This document shows positions 50,324 to 58,774 of a stretch of DNA of 64,000 bases, in pieces. Position 1 is the first letter of the stretch, and each line of letters opens with the position of its first letter. The position numbers and the translations under genes are program-made. Below the pieces are notes generated by a model. That model was not told the DNA's origin. It did no database searches and saw only the letters and a program-made list of their open reading frames with translations. The DNA lies in contig DDGL01000007.1 in assembly GCA_002337605.1 (NCBI GenBank), forward strand, positions 124,001 to 188,000, in the 5' to 3' direction. Source of the stretch: Flavobacteriaceae bacterium UBA1903 (GTDB lineage: Bacteria; Bacteroidota; Bacteroidia; Flavobacteriales; Flavobacteriaceae).

Positions 50324-52330
50324 ATGAAACCTGAAACGGCTACCCCTATATTTTTTACATACGACAGAACAGGCATAGAAGACCATACGCTCCTGGAGCT
50401 GTATTCCCGAATGCTGAAACCCAGATTGATAGAAGAAAAAATGCTTATTCTTTTACGGCAGGGAAAAATTTCCAAATGGTTCAGTGGCATTGGGCAGGAA
50501 GCGATTTCGGTTGGAATTACTTCGGTATTGGATAAAGAAGAATATATTTTACCTATGCACCGTAATTTAGCGGTATTTACAGGCAGGGATATTCCGTTAC
50601 ACCGCCTGTTTTCGCAGTGGCAGGGGAAGGCGAACGGCTTTACCAAAGGGCGTGATCGCAGTTTTCATTTTGGTACACAGGAATATAAAATTGTTGGAAT
50701 GATCTCCCATCTGGGACCTCAGTTTGGGGTGGCAGACGGAATTGCCCTTGGAAACCTACTGAAGAAAAACAAACAGGTGTGTGCAGTATTTACAGGTGAA
50801 GGCGGAACCAGTGAAGGTGATATACACGAATCTTTAAATGTGGCTTCCGTATGGCAATTGCCAGTACTTTTCTGTATTGAAAACAATGGCTACGGGCTTT
50901 CTACACCAACCAGCGAGCAATACAACTGTGAAAACCTGGCAGACCGTGGCAAAGGCTACGGAATGGAAAGTCATATTATTGAAGGAAACAACATTTTAGA
51001 AGTATACAACAAAGTAAAGTCCCTTGTGGAGGATATGCGTGAGCATCCCCGCCCTGTATTACTGGAGTTTAAAACATTTAGAATGCGTGGTCATGAAGAG
51101 GCGAGTGGTACTAAATATGTTCCGGAAGAACTCATGGACGAGTGGGGAGAACGGGATCCGCTTATAAACTTTGAAAATTATTTACTGGGAGAAGGTATCC
51201 TTTCAGAAACAAAAATTGAAACATTAAAAGCTGAAATAAAGAACGAAATAAACGGTAATCTTGATATTGCATTTGCTGAAGAAACGATTGCTTCAACTAA
51301 AAGTATTGAGTTAGGTGACGTGTATGAAAACTTTAAATATCAAGAAATTATCCCAAACAATACAACCGAAGAACTTCGATTAATCGATGCCATATCTCAA
51401 GGATTAAGACAGGCTATGGAGCGACACGACACTACTGTTGTAATGGGACAGGACATTGCTGAGTATGGTGGAGTTTTTAAAATTACAGAAGGATTTTTAG
51501 AGCAATTTGGTAAAGAACGAGTTCGTAATACCCCTATTTGTGAAAGTGCAATTGTATCTGCAGCTATGGGGCTCTCTATTAATGGGTATAAAGCTATTAT
51601 GGAAATGCAATTTGCAGATTTCGTGACTTCAGGTTTTAATCCTATTGTAAACTATCTGGCAAAGAGCCATTACCGCTGGAACCAAAAAGCCGATGTGGTA
51701 ATACGTATGCCTTGTGGTGCTGGAGTAGGAGCAGGTCCTTTTCACAGCCAGACAAACGAAGCCTGGTTCACACATACTCCTGGCTTAAAAGTGCTATATC
51801 CCGCTTTTCCTTACGATGCCAAAGGGTTACTGGCTACTGCGATTGAAGATCCAAATCCAGTATTATTCTTTGAGCATAAAGCATTGTACCGAAGCATACG
51901 CCAGGAAGTCCCAACAGATTACTACACATTACCTATAGGGAAGGCTTCAAAGTTGAGGGAAGGAAATGATGTAACGATAGTGACATACGGTGCTGGGGTG
52001 CATTGGGCCCTGGAAACACTTGAGGAAATGACAGAGGTTTCTGCAGACTTGTTAGATTTAAGAAGCCTGTCTCCTTTGGATACAGAAGCTATTTTTGCTT
52101 CTGTTAGAAAAACAGGCAAGCTTATCATTTTACAGGAGGATAGTATGTTTGGAGGAATAGCGAGTGATATTTCGGCACAAGTATCGGAAGAATGCTTTCA
52201 GTATCTGGACGCTCCTATAAAAAGAGTCGCAAGTTTAGAAACTCCAATTCCTTTTGCCTCTAATTTAGAAGAAGAATACCTTCCAAATCAACGCTTTAAA
52301 GAAGTTTTAGCCACTTTATTAGCTTATTAA
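50324..52330 (+). CDS. Fused alpha/beta E1 component of a 2-oxoacid dehydrogenase complex
   Basis: A 668-residue thiamine-diphosphate enzyme joining both E1 chains in one polypeptide. The alpha part (about 1-330) has the TPP site GEGGTSEGD ... NNGYG and the LEFKTFRMRGHEEASGT loop. The beta part (about 350-668) starts LRLIDAISQGLRQAMERHDTTVVMGQDIAEYGGVF and includes PICESAIVSAAMGLSINGYKAIMEMQFADFV and ILQEDSMFGGIASDI. It resembles branched-chain (2-oxoisovalerate) E1, which fits supply of branched acyl-CoA starters typical of these bacteria, though pyruvate cannot be excluded. E2 and E3 genes are elsewhere. Confidence 0.93.
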   Translation: MKPETATPIFFTYDRTGIEDHTLLELYSRMLKPRLIEEKMLILLRQGKISKWFSGIGQEAISVGITSVLDKEEYILPMHRNLAVFTGRDIPLHRLFSQWQGKANGFTKGRDRSFHFGTQEYKIVGMISHLGPQFGVADGIALGNLLKKNKQVCAVFTGEGGTSEGDIHESLNVASVWQLPVLFCIENNGYGLSTPTSEQYNCENLADRGKGYGMESHIIEGNNILEVYNKVKSLVEDMREHPRPVLLEFKTFRMRGHEEASGTKYVPEELMDEWGERDPLINFENYLLGEGILSETKIETLKAEIKNEINGNLDIAFAEETIASTKSIELGDVYENFKYQEIIPNNTTEELRLIDAISQGLRQAMERHDTTVVMGQDIAEYGGVFKITEGFLEQFGKERVRNTPICESAIVSAAMGLSINGYKAIMEMQFADFVTSGFNPIVNYLAKSHYRWNQKADVVIRMPCGAGVGAGPFHSQTNEAWFTHTPGLKVLYPAFPYDAKGLLATAIEDPNPVLFFEHKALYRSIRQEVPTDYYTLPIGKASKLREGNDVTIVTYGAGVHWALETLEEMTEVSADLLDLRSLSPLDTEAIFASVRKTGKLIILQEDSMFGGIASDISAQVSEECFQYLDAPIKRVASLETPIPFASNLEEEYLPNQRFKEVLATLLAY

Positions 52331-52334
52331 TCTT

Positions 52335-52353
52335 TTAACATTTGCTGTTAAAC
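52335..52353. promoter_or_regulatory. Palindromic motif shared with 61759-61777
   Basis: TTAACATTTGCTGTTAAAC contains the dyad TTAACA-n5-TGTTAA. An identical 19-base copy is upstream of the secreted-protein gene at 61833. Here it lies 77 bases before a DUF1328 gene. A candidate operator for an envelope-related regulon. Confidence 0.5.
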
Positions 52354-52429
52354 TTGGCATAAACACCATTATTTGTGTTAAAACCCTGCGTACCTTAGTG
52401 CTATTACTAACAATTAAAAACACAAAATT

Positions 52430-52591
52430 ATGGTACGCTGGATTATTATTTTCCTTGTAATTGCACTTGTTGCAGCACTTTTCGGTTTTGGTGGTCTCGC
52501 TGAAGGAGCGGCCGATATAGCCAAAATCATTTTTTACATTTTTATTGTTCTATTAGTATTATCGTTACTATCAAGACTTTTCAGAAAGTAG
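52430..52591 (+). CDS. DUF1328 (YtjA-like) small membrane protein
   Basis: A 53-residue protein of two hydrophobic helices: RWIIIFLVIALVAALFGF at about 3-20 and IIFYIFIVLLVLSLLSRLF at about 33-51, joined by GGLAEGAADIAK. The order, the GGLAEGAADIAK loop and the length are diagnostic of DUF1328. Members are small inner-membrane proteins, often stress-induced, without assigned activity. It lies downstream of the shared palindrome and 42 bases ahead of a lipoprotein gene, suggesting a stress-linked envelope operon with the OmpA-type gene. Confidence 0.9.
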   Translation: MVRWIIIFLVIALVAALFGFGGLAEGAADIAKIIFYIFIVLLVLSLLSRLFRK

Positions 52592-52633
52592 AAAAGTAAA
52601 AAAATAACCATTAAAATAACCAAAATCAAACAC

Positions 52634-53119
52634 ATGAAAAAAATCCTCATTCTCACGGTCATGGCTGTGGTCGCATTTTCTTGCGGAACCCCAAAGACTG
52701 TAATTCAAGCAAAAAAAGAAGTAAAAGGCTATTGGTCGCTAGATAACATAAGTTATAGCGAATCTGGCACCTTTAATGTTACCATTTTCAACGATACTTC
52801 AAAAGAGTGTTTTGAAGGGAGTACCTGGCGCTTTATCCCAAACAATAACAGTGGATTATATACTGTAAACGGAGGGAATTGCCAGCAGGGTGATAGAAAT
52901 TTCCTTTTTAGTATTCAGGAAATAGACCAAGCTACTGGATTATATGACTTCCTGCTGAAACCAACAATGAAGTTAGGCAAGCCAGATAAAGATAACTCAG
53001 TTGGATTTAGAGTACGTTTGGCGCAATTAAGTGAAAATAACATGCGCTGGGAACAAACTGTAAATCTTGAAGGACAACCCTTTACAATTAGTATGAACTT
53101 TTCAAAAATAAATGAATAA
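52634..53119 (+). CDS. Lipocalin-like lipoprotein
   Basis: A 161-residue lipoprotein with a clear lipobox (VVAFSCGT, Cys at about residue 17). The mature part starts with VKGYWSLDNISYSESG and contains GSTWRFIPNNNSGLYTV, FLFSIQEI and FRVRLAQLSENNMRWEQT strands, which matches the lipocalin-like family of Bacteroidota (small beta barrels of the DUF4377/lipocalin-like type). It starts 42 bases after the DUF1328 gene and is three bases from the OmpA-type gene, so the three are likely one operon. Ligand unknown. Confidence 0.82.
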   Translation: MKKILILTVMAVVAFSCGTPKTVIQAKKEVKGYWSLDNISYSESGTFNVTIFNDTSKECFEGSTWRFIPNNNSGLYTVNGGNCQQGDRNFLFSIQEIDQATGLYDFLLKPTMKLGKPDKDNSVGFRVRLAQLSENNMRWEQTVNLEGQPFTISMNFSKINE

Positions 53120-53122
53120 GAT

Positions 53123-53833
53123 ATGAAATCAATTTTTAGAAATATAACAATCGTAAGTCTGGCATTAGCAACATTGGTGCTTTTCACCAACTGTGAAGCA
53201 ACCAGAAATGCAAATAACTCTCAAAAAGGTACTGTAATAGGTGCTGCTGGAGGTGCTATTTTAGGTGCTGTACTCGGAAACAATATAGGTAAAGGTGGAA
53301 ACGGAGAACTTGGAGCCGTTATTGGCGGAGTTGCCGGAGGAGCTGCCGGAGCCATTATTGGTAGAAGAATGGACAACCAGGCTAAGAAAATTGAAACCGA
53401 AATTCCTGGTGCACAGGTAGAACGTGTAGACGATGGTATTGTAGTTACTTTTGATGAAAATTCAGGAGTGTATTTTGATACCAACAAATACAACATTAAC
53501 TCAAAATCTATGGAGACATTAGATAAATTAACGGGCGTACTACGTGAATATCCAGACACCGATGTATTGGTGATAGGACATACCGATAGTACAGGGTCTG
53601 ACACTTATAACATGACACTGTCTAAGCAACGTGCAGAATCTGTAACCTCTTACTTTACAGTGACAAAGGGATTAGGATCTGGTCGTTTTACAACGAACTG
53701 GTATGGTGAACAAAGCCCCGTGGCCGATAATAGTACTGCGGAAGGACGTGCACAAAACAGACGTGTAAACGTTGTAATTGTACCTAACGAGAAAATGGTA
53801 AATGACGCCGAACAAGAGGCGAACAAAGGGTAA
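53123..53833 (+). CDS. OmpA-family protein with glycine zipper
   Basis: A 236-residue envelope protein. The N-terminal signal ends at FTNCEA, a probable lipid-attachment Cys at about residue 18-19. A glycine-zipper segment follows (KGTVIGAAGGAILGAVLGNNIGKGG ... GGVAGGAAGAIIGRRMDNQ, about 33-88), a membrane-associated helix pair. Residues from about 105 form an OmpA/MotB peptidoglycan-binding domain: YFDTNKYNINSKSMETLDKL, VLVIGHTDSTGS and YNMTLSKQRAESVTSYF, ending in AQNRRVNVVI. It probably tethers the outer membrane to peptidoglycan. A strong terminator follows. Confidence 0.93.
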   Translation: MKSIFRNITIVSLALATLVLFTNCEATRNANNSQKGTVIGAAGGAILGAVLGNNIGKGGNGELGAVIGGVAGGAAGAIIGRRMDNQAKKIETEIPGAQVERVDDGIVVTFDENSGVYFDTNKYNINSKSMETLDKLTGVLREYPDTDVLVIGHTDSTGSDTYNMTLSKQRAESVTSYFTVTKGLGSGRFTTNWYGEQSPVADNSTAEGRAQNRRVNVVIVPNEKMVNDAEQEANKG

Positions 53834-53857
53834 TACCTAATTAGAATACATTTTAGC

Positions 53858-53891
53858 AAATCCTGTGTTTTATAAAGCACAGGATTTTTTT
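53858..53891 (+). terminator. Rho-independent terminator
   Basis: AATCCTGTG and CACAGGATT flank a ten-base loop and are followed by seven T residues. It ends the DUF1328-lipocalin-OmpA operon and separates it from the polyketide cluster. Confidence 0.92.
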
Positions 53892-53920
53892 ATGTTGAAA
53901 ACTATCCCGTACTTTAAATC

Positions 53921-55036
53921 GTGCACACAGCAAATACATACCAGATTATAATTATTGGCGGCGGCCTCGCGGGGTTGGTTGCTGCCATCGAACTTGGTAA
54001 ACTATATAAAGTACTAGTACTGGACAAAGACTCATACCCAAGGCATCGTGTTTGTGGAGAGTATGTATCTAACGAAGTATTGCCATACCTTCAGTCCATT
54101 GGGATATACCCCATTACCGCAGGCGCTAAAAAAATTGATACCTTTCAAATTTCAACTCACAATGGAAAACTGATTACTACTTCGTTGCCGCTGGGAGGGT
54201 TCGGAATAAGCAGGTATGCACTCGATATGTTACTTTATACAAAAGCCAAAGAACATAGTAACATATTAATTGAGACATGTACTGAAATATCTTTTGAAAA
54301 GAATTTGTTTTCAGTTGCTACCAAAGAAGGAAACCAGTACCAAGCATCGTATGTAATTGGTGCCTTTGGAAAACGATCTAATCTTGACCGGTATTTAAAT
54401 CGTAAATTCAATCAAAAAAAGTCACCCTGGCTTGCTGTAAAAGCACATTACACCTACCCATTTGAAGATACTACGGTGGCGCTGCATAATTTTGAAGGGG
54501 GCTACTGCGGCCTGTCAAAAACCGAAACCAACGCAGTAAACGCCTGTTACCTTACTACCTATAATTCCTTTAAAAAAGTGAAAAGTGTGGTAGATTTTCA
54601 ACAGGAAATAATGAGTGCGAATCCATTTTTAGCCGATTTTTTTCAAAAAGCGATTCCGCTATTTGATGCGCCTTTAACTATAAGTCAGGTTTCTTTTGAA
54701 GATAAAGCTCCTGTTGAAAACCATATCTTTATGATTGGTGATGCGGCTGGGCTTATCCACCCGTTATGTGGGAACGGGATGGCCATGGCTATTCATAGTG
54801 CAAAATTACTTTCAGAGGTTTTGCTCCAAAAAGATTTAAATAATCGCGAGGAACTTGAAACGAAGTATACAAAAGCCTGGTCAGAACTATTTTCAAGAAG
54901 ATTACAAACGGGACGAAGGATCCAGGGATTGTTGTTGCGACCCACGTTGGCAAAAGCATCTTTTACTATTGCAAAGATGTTTCCCTCTATACTCCCAAAA
55001 ATTATAGAAAAAACACATGGAGACGTTGTTGTATGA
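53921..55036 (+). CDS. FAD-dependent oxidoreductase (geranylgeranyl reductase/monooxygenase-like)
   Basis: A 371-residue flavoprotein and the first gene of the type III PKS cluster. The FAD-binding Rossmann motif is IIIGGGLAGLVAAIEL (about residues 10-25). HRVCGEYVS at about 42-50 is the CGE signature of the geranylgeranyl-reductase and related monooxygenase group, and MIGDAAGLIHPLCGNGMAMAI near 270 closes the FAD site. It starts with GTG at 53921, no ATG being in frame upstream. The gene overlaps the methyltransferase by four bases (ATGA). With an SAM methyltransferase and type III PKS next to it, ring hydroxylation or quinone formation is the likely job, as for SrsC-type enzymes. Confidence 0.87.
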   Translation: MHTANTYQIIIIGGGLAGLVAAIELGKLYKVLVLDKDSYPRHRVCGEYVSNEVLPYLQSIGIYPITAGAKKIDTFQISTHNGKLITTSLPLGGFGISRYALDMLLYTKAKEHSNILIETCTEISFEKNLFSVATKEGNQYQASYVIGAFGKRSNLDRYLNRKFNQKKSPWLAVKAHYTYPFEDTTVALHNFEGGYCGLSKTETNAVNACYLTTYNSFKKVKSVVDFQQEIMSANPFLADFFQKAIPLFDAPLTISQVSFEDKAPVENHIFMIGDAAGLIHPLCGNGMAMAIHSAKLLSEVLLQKDLNNREELETKYTKAWSELFSRRLQTGRRIQGLLLRPTLAKASFTIAKMFPSILPKIIEKTHGDVVV

Positions 55037-55773
55037 TTAGTTATTCAACCAAATACCGCTCTACTCAAGACGAGATTTTAGACAAATTAGATCTTCAGGA
55101 CGCTGAGTTAGCAGTCATGCTCAATGACCTTAAAACCGTTAATAGTATATTGGGAGGGCAACAAGTTACACTGGGAGGTATTTTAAAATTACTCGAAGGG
55201 CATCCTAAAGAAACCCCTGTAACTATATTGGATATAGGATGTGGTGACGGGGAAATTCTTCGGAATATTGCACGATTTGGTGTGAAGCATCAGTACAACT
55301 TTACGCTTATTGGTGTGGATGGTAATGAACATATTATAAAAATAGCTGAAACAAAATCGGAAGCGTACACCAATATTTCATTTAAAGTAAAAAATATATT
55401 TTCTGAAGGGCCCATTGTTCCAGAATATGATATTGCATTGTGCACCCTCTTCTTACATCACTTTAAGAATGAGGCTATTGTGTCCATTTTGAAAAAGATT
55501 TCCGCAGAAGCGAAAGTTGGAGTAGTGGTAAACGACTTACACCGAAGCCGGTTCGCCTTTTGGTTGTTTAAGGCTTTCAGCAGTATCTTTATAAAAAGTA
55601 AGATCGCCAGACACGATGGTTTAGTTTCAGTAGCACGCGGATTTAAACAAGAAGAATTAAATGGTTTAGCAGCACGAATCCCTGAGACAAGTTCCACGAT
55701 ACGTTGGAAATGGGCATTTAGATGGCAATGGGTTCTGAAGAAAACTAACAAAGGTTTAGTAAGAGTTAAATAA
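55033..55773 (+). CDS. Class I SAM-dependent methyltransferase
   Basis: A 246-residue methyltransferase. SAM motif I is ILDIGCGDGEILRNIA (about 66-80), followed by the acidic strand FTLIGVDGNEHII and the motif IV strand YDIALCTLFLHHF. The C-terminal helices (RSRFAFWLFKAFSSIFIK) are hydrophobic and basic, suggesting membrane or lipid substrate contact. ATGA overlap couples it to the FAD gene. In alkylresorcinol pathways such as Streptomyces SrsB, a methyltransferase modifies the phenol made by the type III PKS, and that role is inferred here. Confidence 0.88.
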   Translation: MISYSTKYRSTQDEILDKLDLQDAELAVMLNDLKTVNSILGGQQVTLGGILKLLEGHPKETPVTILDIGCGDGEILRNIARFGVKHQYNFTLIGVDGNEHIIKIAETKSEAYTNISFKVKNIFSEGPIVPEYDIALCTLFLHHFKNEAIVSILKKISAEAKVGVVVNDLHRSRFAFWLFKAFSSIFIKSKIARHDGLVSVARGFKQEELNGLAARIPETSSTIRWKWAFRWQWVLKKTNKGLVRVK

Positions 55774-55798
55774 TTTTTTAAACGTAGATATCGCCCGA

Positions 55799-56344
55799 AT
55801 GAAACTCTTTAGATTTTTCAATAAAAAGGAAAATAAAATACGTTCACCCAGAATGAGACGTTTGGCTGGATATGGTGAAATTGACATTAGCAACTTAAAA
55901 GGTGATTACGAATGTAGTATTATGGTAGAGAACCATTCTGTCCATCTGGATGTAAATTTTGAAAAAGAACGTATTTCTGAACAGGAATTATTAGAGGTAA
56001 CTAATTTTATTGAAAATGTGGAAAAACACCACTTGAAAAACCTAAGATACATTCAAGAGAATTTTGATCAAGGTGCAAGCATGAGTTCTGAGTATATTCA
56101 ATTTTATATTGAAGAATTAGAACCTGATGAGTTAGATAGCCTGGTTAATACAAAGAGTCAAGTTAAAACTGAGAACCAACTTCTTGAAAAATTAACCTTA
56201 AAGCGAATTGGTGTGTACCCAGAAGCCTCTTACTACGCTAATTTTGATTATACGATATATATTCACGGCGAGCCTTGTAACCAATTGCTGGTCGTAAATA
56301 GTAACCAAGATGGAACGTTACATGATATAACCTGGGAGAGTTAG
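55799..56344 (+). CDS. DUF2004-like protein within the PKS cluster
   Basis: A 181-residue cytosolic protein. The end (YYANFDYTIYIHGEPCNQLLVVNSNQDGTLHDITWES) matches the DUF2004 pattern of small bacterial proteins whose C-terminus reads as a beta hairpin with a DG turn; the N-terminal GYGEIDISNLKGDYECSIM also fits. It has no enzymatic motif I can name. It sits 25 bases after the methyltransferase and 48 bases before the presumed PKS start, so it is transcribed with the cluster but is probably not catalytic. Related DUF2004 proteins occur near toxin-immunity loci; an unrelated insertion is possible. Confidence 0.6.
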   Translation: MKLFRFFNKKENKIRSPRMRRLAGYGEIDISNLKGDYECSIMVENHSVHLDVNFEKERISEQELLEVTNFIENVEKHHLKNLRYIQENFDQGASMSSEYIQFYIEELEPDELDSLVNTKSQVKTENQLLEKLTLKRIGVYPEASYYANFDYTIYIHGEPCNQLLVVNSNQDGTLHDITWES

Positions 56345-56392
56345 TCTTAAAAAATAGCATTTCGAATACTAATAGTCTTAAATAGAAAAATC

Positions 56393-57451
56393 ATAGAAAC
56401 ACCTGTAACAATCACTTCGGTAGCCAAGCAGTTACCACAATATACAAGAGAAACCAGCGAAATTTTGCCTTTTGTAGAAACATGGCTGGAAGGTCAGGAT
56501 AACCGATTTAAACGAAAAGTCCTTAAAATTTTTGAAGGAGCTGGGGTGGATAGACGCTATTCTATTATGGATGCGCACGAGGTCTTTCTGAATACTTCTT
56601 TTGAAGAACGGAACGATATTTATGTACGTGAAGTTAATAAATTAGGTAAGCAAGCCCTGCAGAAAGCACTGGACAAAGCAACCTGGCAACCTATCGATAT
56701 CGATTTTATTATTACCGTAAGCTGCACAGGAATTATGATTCCCTCGATAGATGCTTATCTTATTAACGATTTACAGATGCGACAAGATGTTGTTAGACTG
56801 CCCGTAACCGAAATGGGTTGTGCTGCAGGGGTAAGCGGCATTATATATGCAAAAAACTTTTTAAAAGCCAATCCAGGGAAAAGAGCTGCCGTGATTGCTT
56901 TAGAGTCTCCAACAGCTACGTTTCAGCTGGATGATTATTCCATGGTGAATATAGTGAGTGCTGCTATTTTTGGCGATGGAGCGGCCTGTGTGTTGTTATC
57001 ATCTGAACAAACTGCGACAGGTCCTAAAATTCTGGATGAAGCCATGTACCATTTTTATGATGCTACCTCTATGATGGGTTTTAAGCTTGTAAATACAGGA
57101 TTACAAATGATTCTGGACAAAGAAGTTCCTCAAAAGATTGCAGATCATTTCCCTGATATTATTTACCCTTTTTTAAAACGAAATGGCAAAACAATTGAAG
57201 ACGTAGACCATCTAATTTTTCACCCTGGGGGAAAGAAAATAGTACAAACCGTAGAAGAACTCTTTGGCAGTCTGGGTAAAAACATTGACGATACAAAGGA
57301 AACCTTGCGGCTCTACGGAAACATGAGTAGTGCTACCGTCTTATACGTTTTAGAACGTTTTATGGATAAAAAGCCAAAAAAGGGAGAACTTGGCTTAATG
57401 CTTAGCTTTGGTCCCGGTTTTTCGGCACAACGTATTTTATTGGAATTTTAA
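56393..57451 (+). CDS. Type III polyketide synthase (chalcone/stilbene synthase family)
   Basis: A thiolase-fold enzyme that extends an acyl starter with malonyl-CoA. The catalytic triad is Cys in EMGCAAGVSG (residue 143 counted from 56393), His in IFHPGGKK and Asn in YGNMSSATV; FGPGFSAQRI ends the fold. Conserved N-terminal sequence (VTITSVAKQLPQYTRETSEILPF) begins in frame well before the first canonical start, TTG at 56465. The only in-frame codons available there are near-cognate (ATA at 56393, ATC at 56390), so the marked start is a best guess giving 352 residues, the family length. Stop overlaps the next start (TAATG). Product: probably a long-chain phenol or pyrone. Confidence 0.88.
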   Translation: METPVTITSVAKQLPQYTRETSEILPFVETWLEGQDNRFKRKVLKIFEGAGVDRRYSIMDAHEVFLNTSFEERNDIYVREVNKLGKQALQKALDKATWQPIDIDFIITVSCTGIMIPSIDAYLINDLQMRQDVVRLPVTEMGCAAGVSGIIYAKNFLKANPGKRAAVIALESPTATFQLDDYSMVNIVSAAIFGDGAACVLLSSEQTATGPKILDEAMYHFYDATSMMGFKLVNTGLQMILDKEVPQKIADHFPDIIYPFLKRNGKTIEDVDHLIFHPGGKKIVQTVEELFGSLGKNIDDTKETLRLYGNMSSATVLYVLERFMDKKPKKGELGLMLSFGPGFSAQRILLEF

Positions 57452-58227
57452 TGATGGCACAAACTGAAACAAATAAAACAGCACTAATACTAGGAGGAAG
57501 TAGTGGCCTAGGGCTTGCGACGGCTCATAAACTGGCTTCGGCTGGCTATAATTTACTCTTGGTACATCGAGATAGAAAAAGCAATATTTCCGGGTTTGAA
57601 GCAGAAGTTGCACAACTGGAATCGTTTGGAGTTTCCGTCAATACCTTTAATAAGGATGCGCTCAAAGAAGAAACCATACAGGAAGTTTTAGCTGAAATTA
57701 ACAACAACAGTATTTCTGTACTCATTCACAGCATCGCCAAAGGAAGTTTAAAAGCAATGTCGAATACGAAAGAAGTACTTTCTAAAACCGATATAGAGAT
57801 CACCCTTTACGCAATGGCGATCAGCTGGTGGCAATGGACGAAAGCTTTGTTACAACAACAAAAATTTTCAGAAACTGCAAGAAACATTGCTTTTACAAGT
57901 GAGGGAAGTACAAAGGTCTGGCCTGGATACGGAGCCGTTTCAGCAGCGAAAGCTACACTGGAGGCTTTTATGCGACAAATGGCAGTAGAACTGGCGCCCC
58001 ACGGGATCACAACCAATTGTATTCAAGCGGGCACGACAGAAACTCCGTCGTTTATAATGATTCCCGGGAGTGACACATTAGCCGAAATGGCAAAAAAAAG
58101 AAATCCCTTTGGCAAATTAACAAGCCCGGAAGATGTAGCAAATGCCGTTTGGCTCTTATGCCAGAAGGAAGGAACATGGATTAATGGAGTGGTTTTAAAG
58201 GTTGATGGCGGGGAAAGCCTTAGGTAA
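57451..58227 (+). CDS. Enoyl-ACP reductase-like short-chain dehydrogenase (FabI/FabL type)
   Basis: A 258-residue SDR. The nucleotide site is LILGGSSGLGLATAHKLA (12-29). The catalytic Tyr and Lys are Y160 and K167, a YxxxxxxK spacing that marks enoyl-ACP reductases of the FabI/FabL type rather than the YxxxK of ketoreductases; LIHSIAKGSL (91-100) also recalls the HSI segment of FabI. The terminal VLKVDGGESLR is common to both. It starts one base inside the PKS stop codon. With the dehydratase and ketosynthase downstream it would complete a saturating elongation cycle. A ketoreductase is not in the cluster. Confidence 0.87.
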   Translation: MMAQTETNKTALILGGSSGLGLATAHKLASAGYNLLLVHRDRKSNISGFEAEVAQLESFGVSVNTFNKDALKEETIQEVLAEINNNSISVLIHSIAKGSLKAMSNTKEVLSKTDIEITLYAMAISWWQWTKALLQQQKFSETARNIAFTSEGSTKVWPGYGAVSAAKATLEAFMRQMAVELAPHGITTNCIQAGTTETPSFIMIPGSDTLAEMAKKRNPFGKLTSPEDVANAVWLLCQKEGTWINGVVLKVDGGESLR

Positions 58228-58297
58228 TATATGAACTACGAATTTATTTCAGAAAGCTAGGGAGGTAGTATAAGTGCATTAAAAATAGAGTATAAAT

Positions 58298-58750
58298 ATG
58301 AATTCGCTGGATATTTTAAAGAATCTTCCTTATACAAAACCTTTTCTCTTTGTAGAAAACCTAACCTCAGTTACCGAAGACAGGGCAGAAGGGACGTATA
58401 CGTTTGCAGAAGATGAATTTTTTTATAAAGGTCACTTCAAAGATAACCCCGTCACACCTGGTGTGATTCTGGTAGAGTGTATGGCGCAAATTGGCCTGGT
58501 GTGCTTAGGAGTTTTTTTGCTGAAAGATAGCACTGAAGAAAAGCAGAATGAGCATCTACAAATAGCATTGAGCAGCCACCAGGTAGATTTTTACAAACCT
58601 GTATTCCCAAAAGAAAAAGTAACAGTGATCTCAGAAAAGGTATATTTTAGATTTAACAAACTGAAATGCAACGTTACAATGTTGAATGAAAGTGGGGAAT
58701 TGGTGGCAAAAGGGAACATTAGTGGAATGCTAAAAATGAGGAATAGGTAA
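58298..58750 (+). CDS. FabZ-like 3-hydroxyacyl-ACP dehydratase
   Basis: A 150-residue hot-dog-fold enzyme. Active-site H46 lies in YKGHFKDNPVTPGVILVECMAQIG, with E60 at the catalytic acid position; both are the FabZ residues. The protein is small and single-domain with no FabA-type isomerase features I can identify. It dehydrates 3-hydroxyacyl-ACP to the enoyl-ACP that the preceding SDR would reduce. It follows that gene after 70 bases. Being a second FabZ-like copy in an otherwise ordinary genome, it is most likely dedicated to the cluster. Confidence 0.88.
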   Translation: MNSLDILKNLPYTKPFLFVENLTSVTEDRAEGTYTFAEDEFFYKGHFKDNPVTPGVILVECMAQIGLVCLGVFLLKDSTEEKQNEHLQIALSSHQVDFYKPVFPKEKVTVISEKVYFRFNKLKCNVTMLNESGELVAKGNISGMLKMRNR

Positions 58751-58774
58751 GGGGATAGAAGTTTGAAACATACA

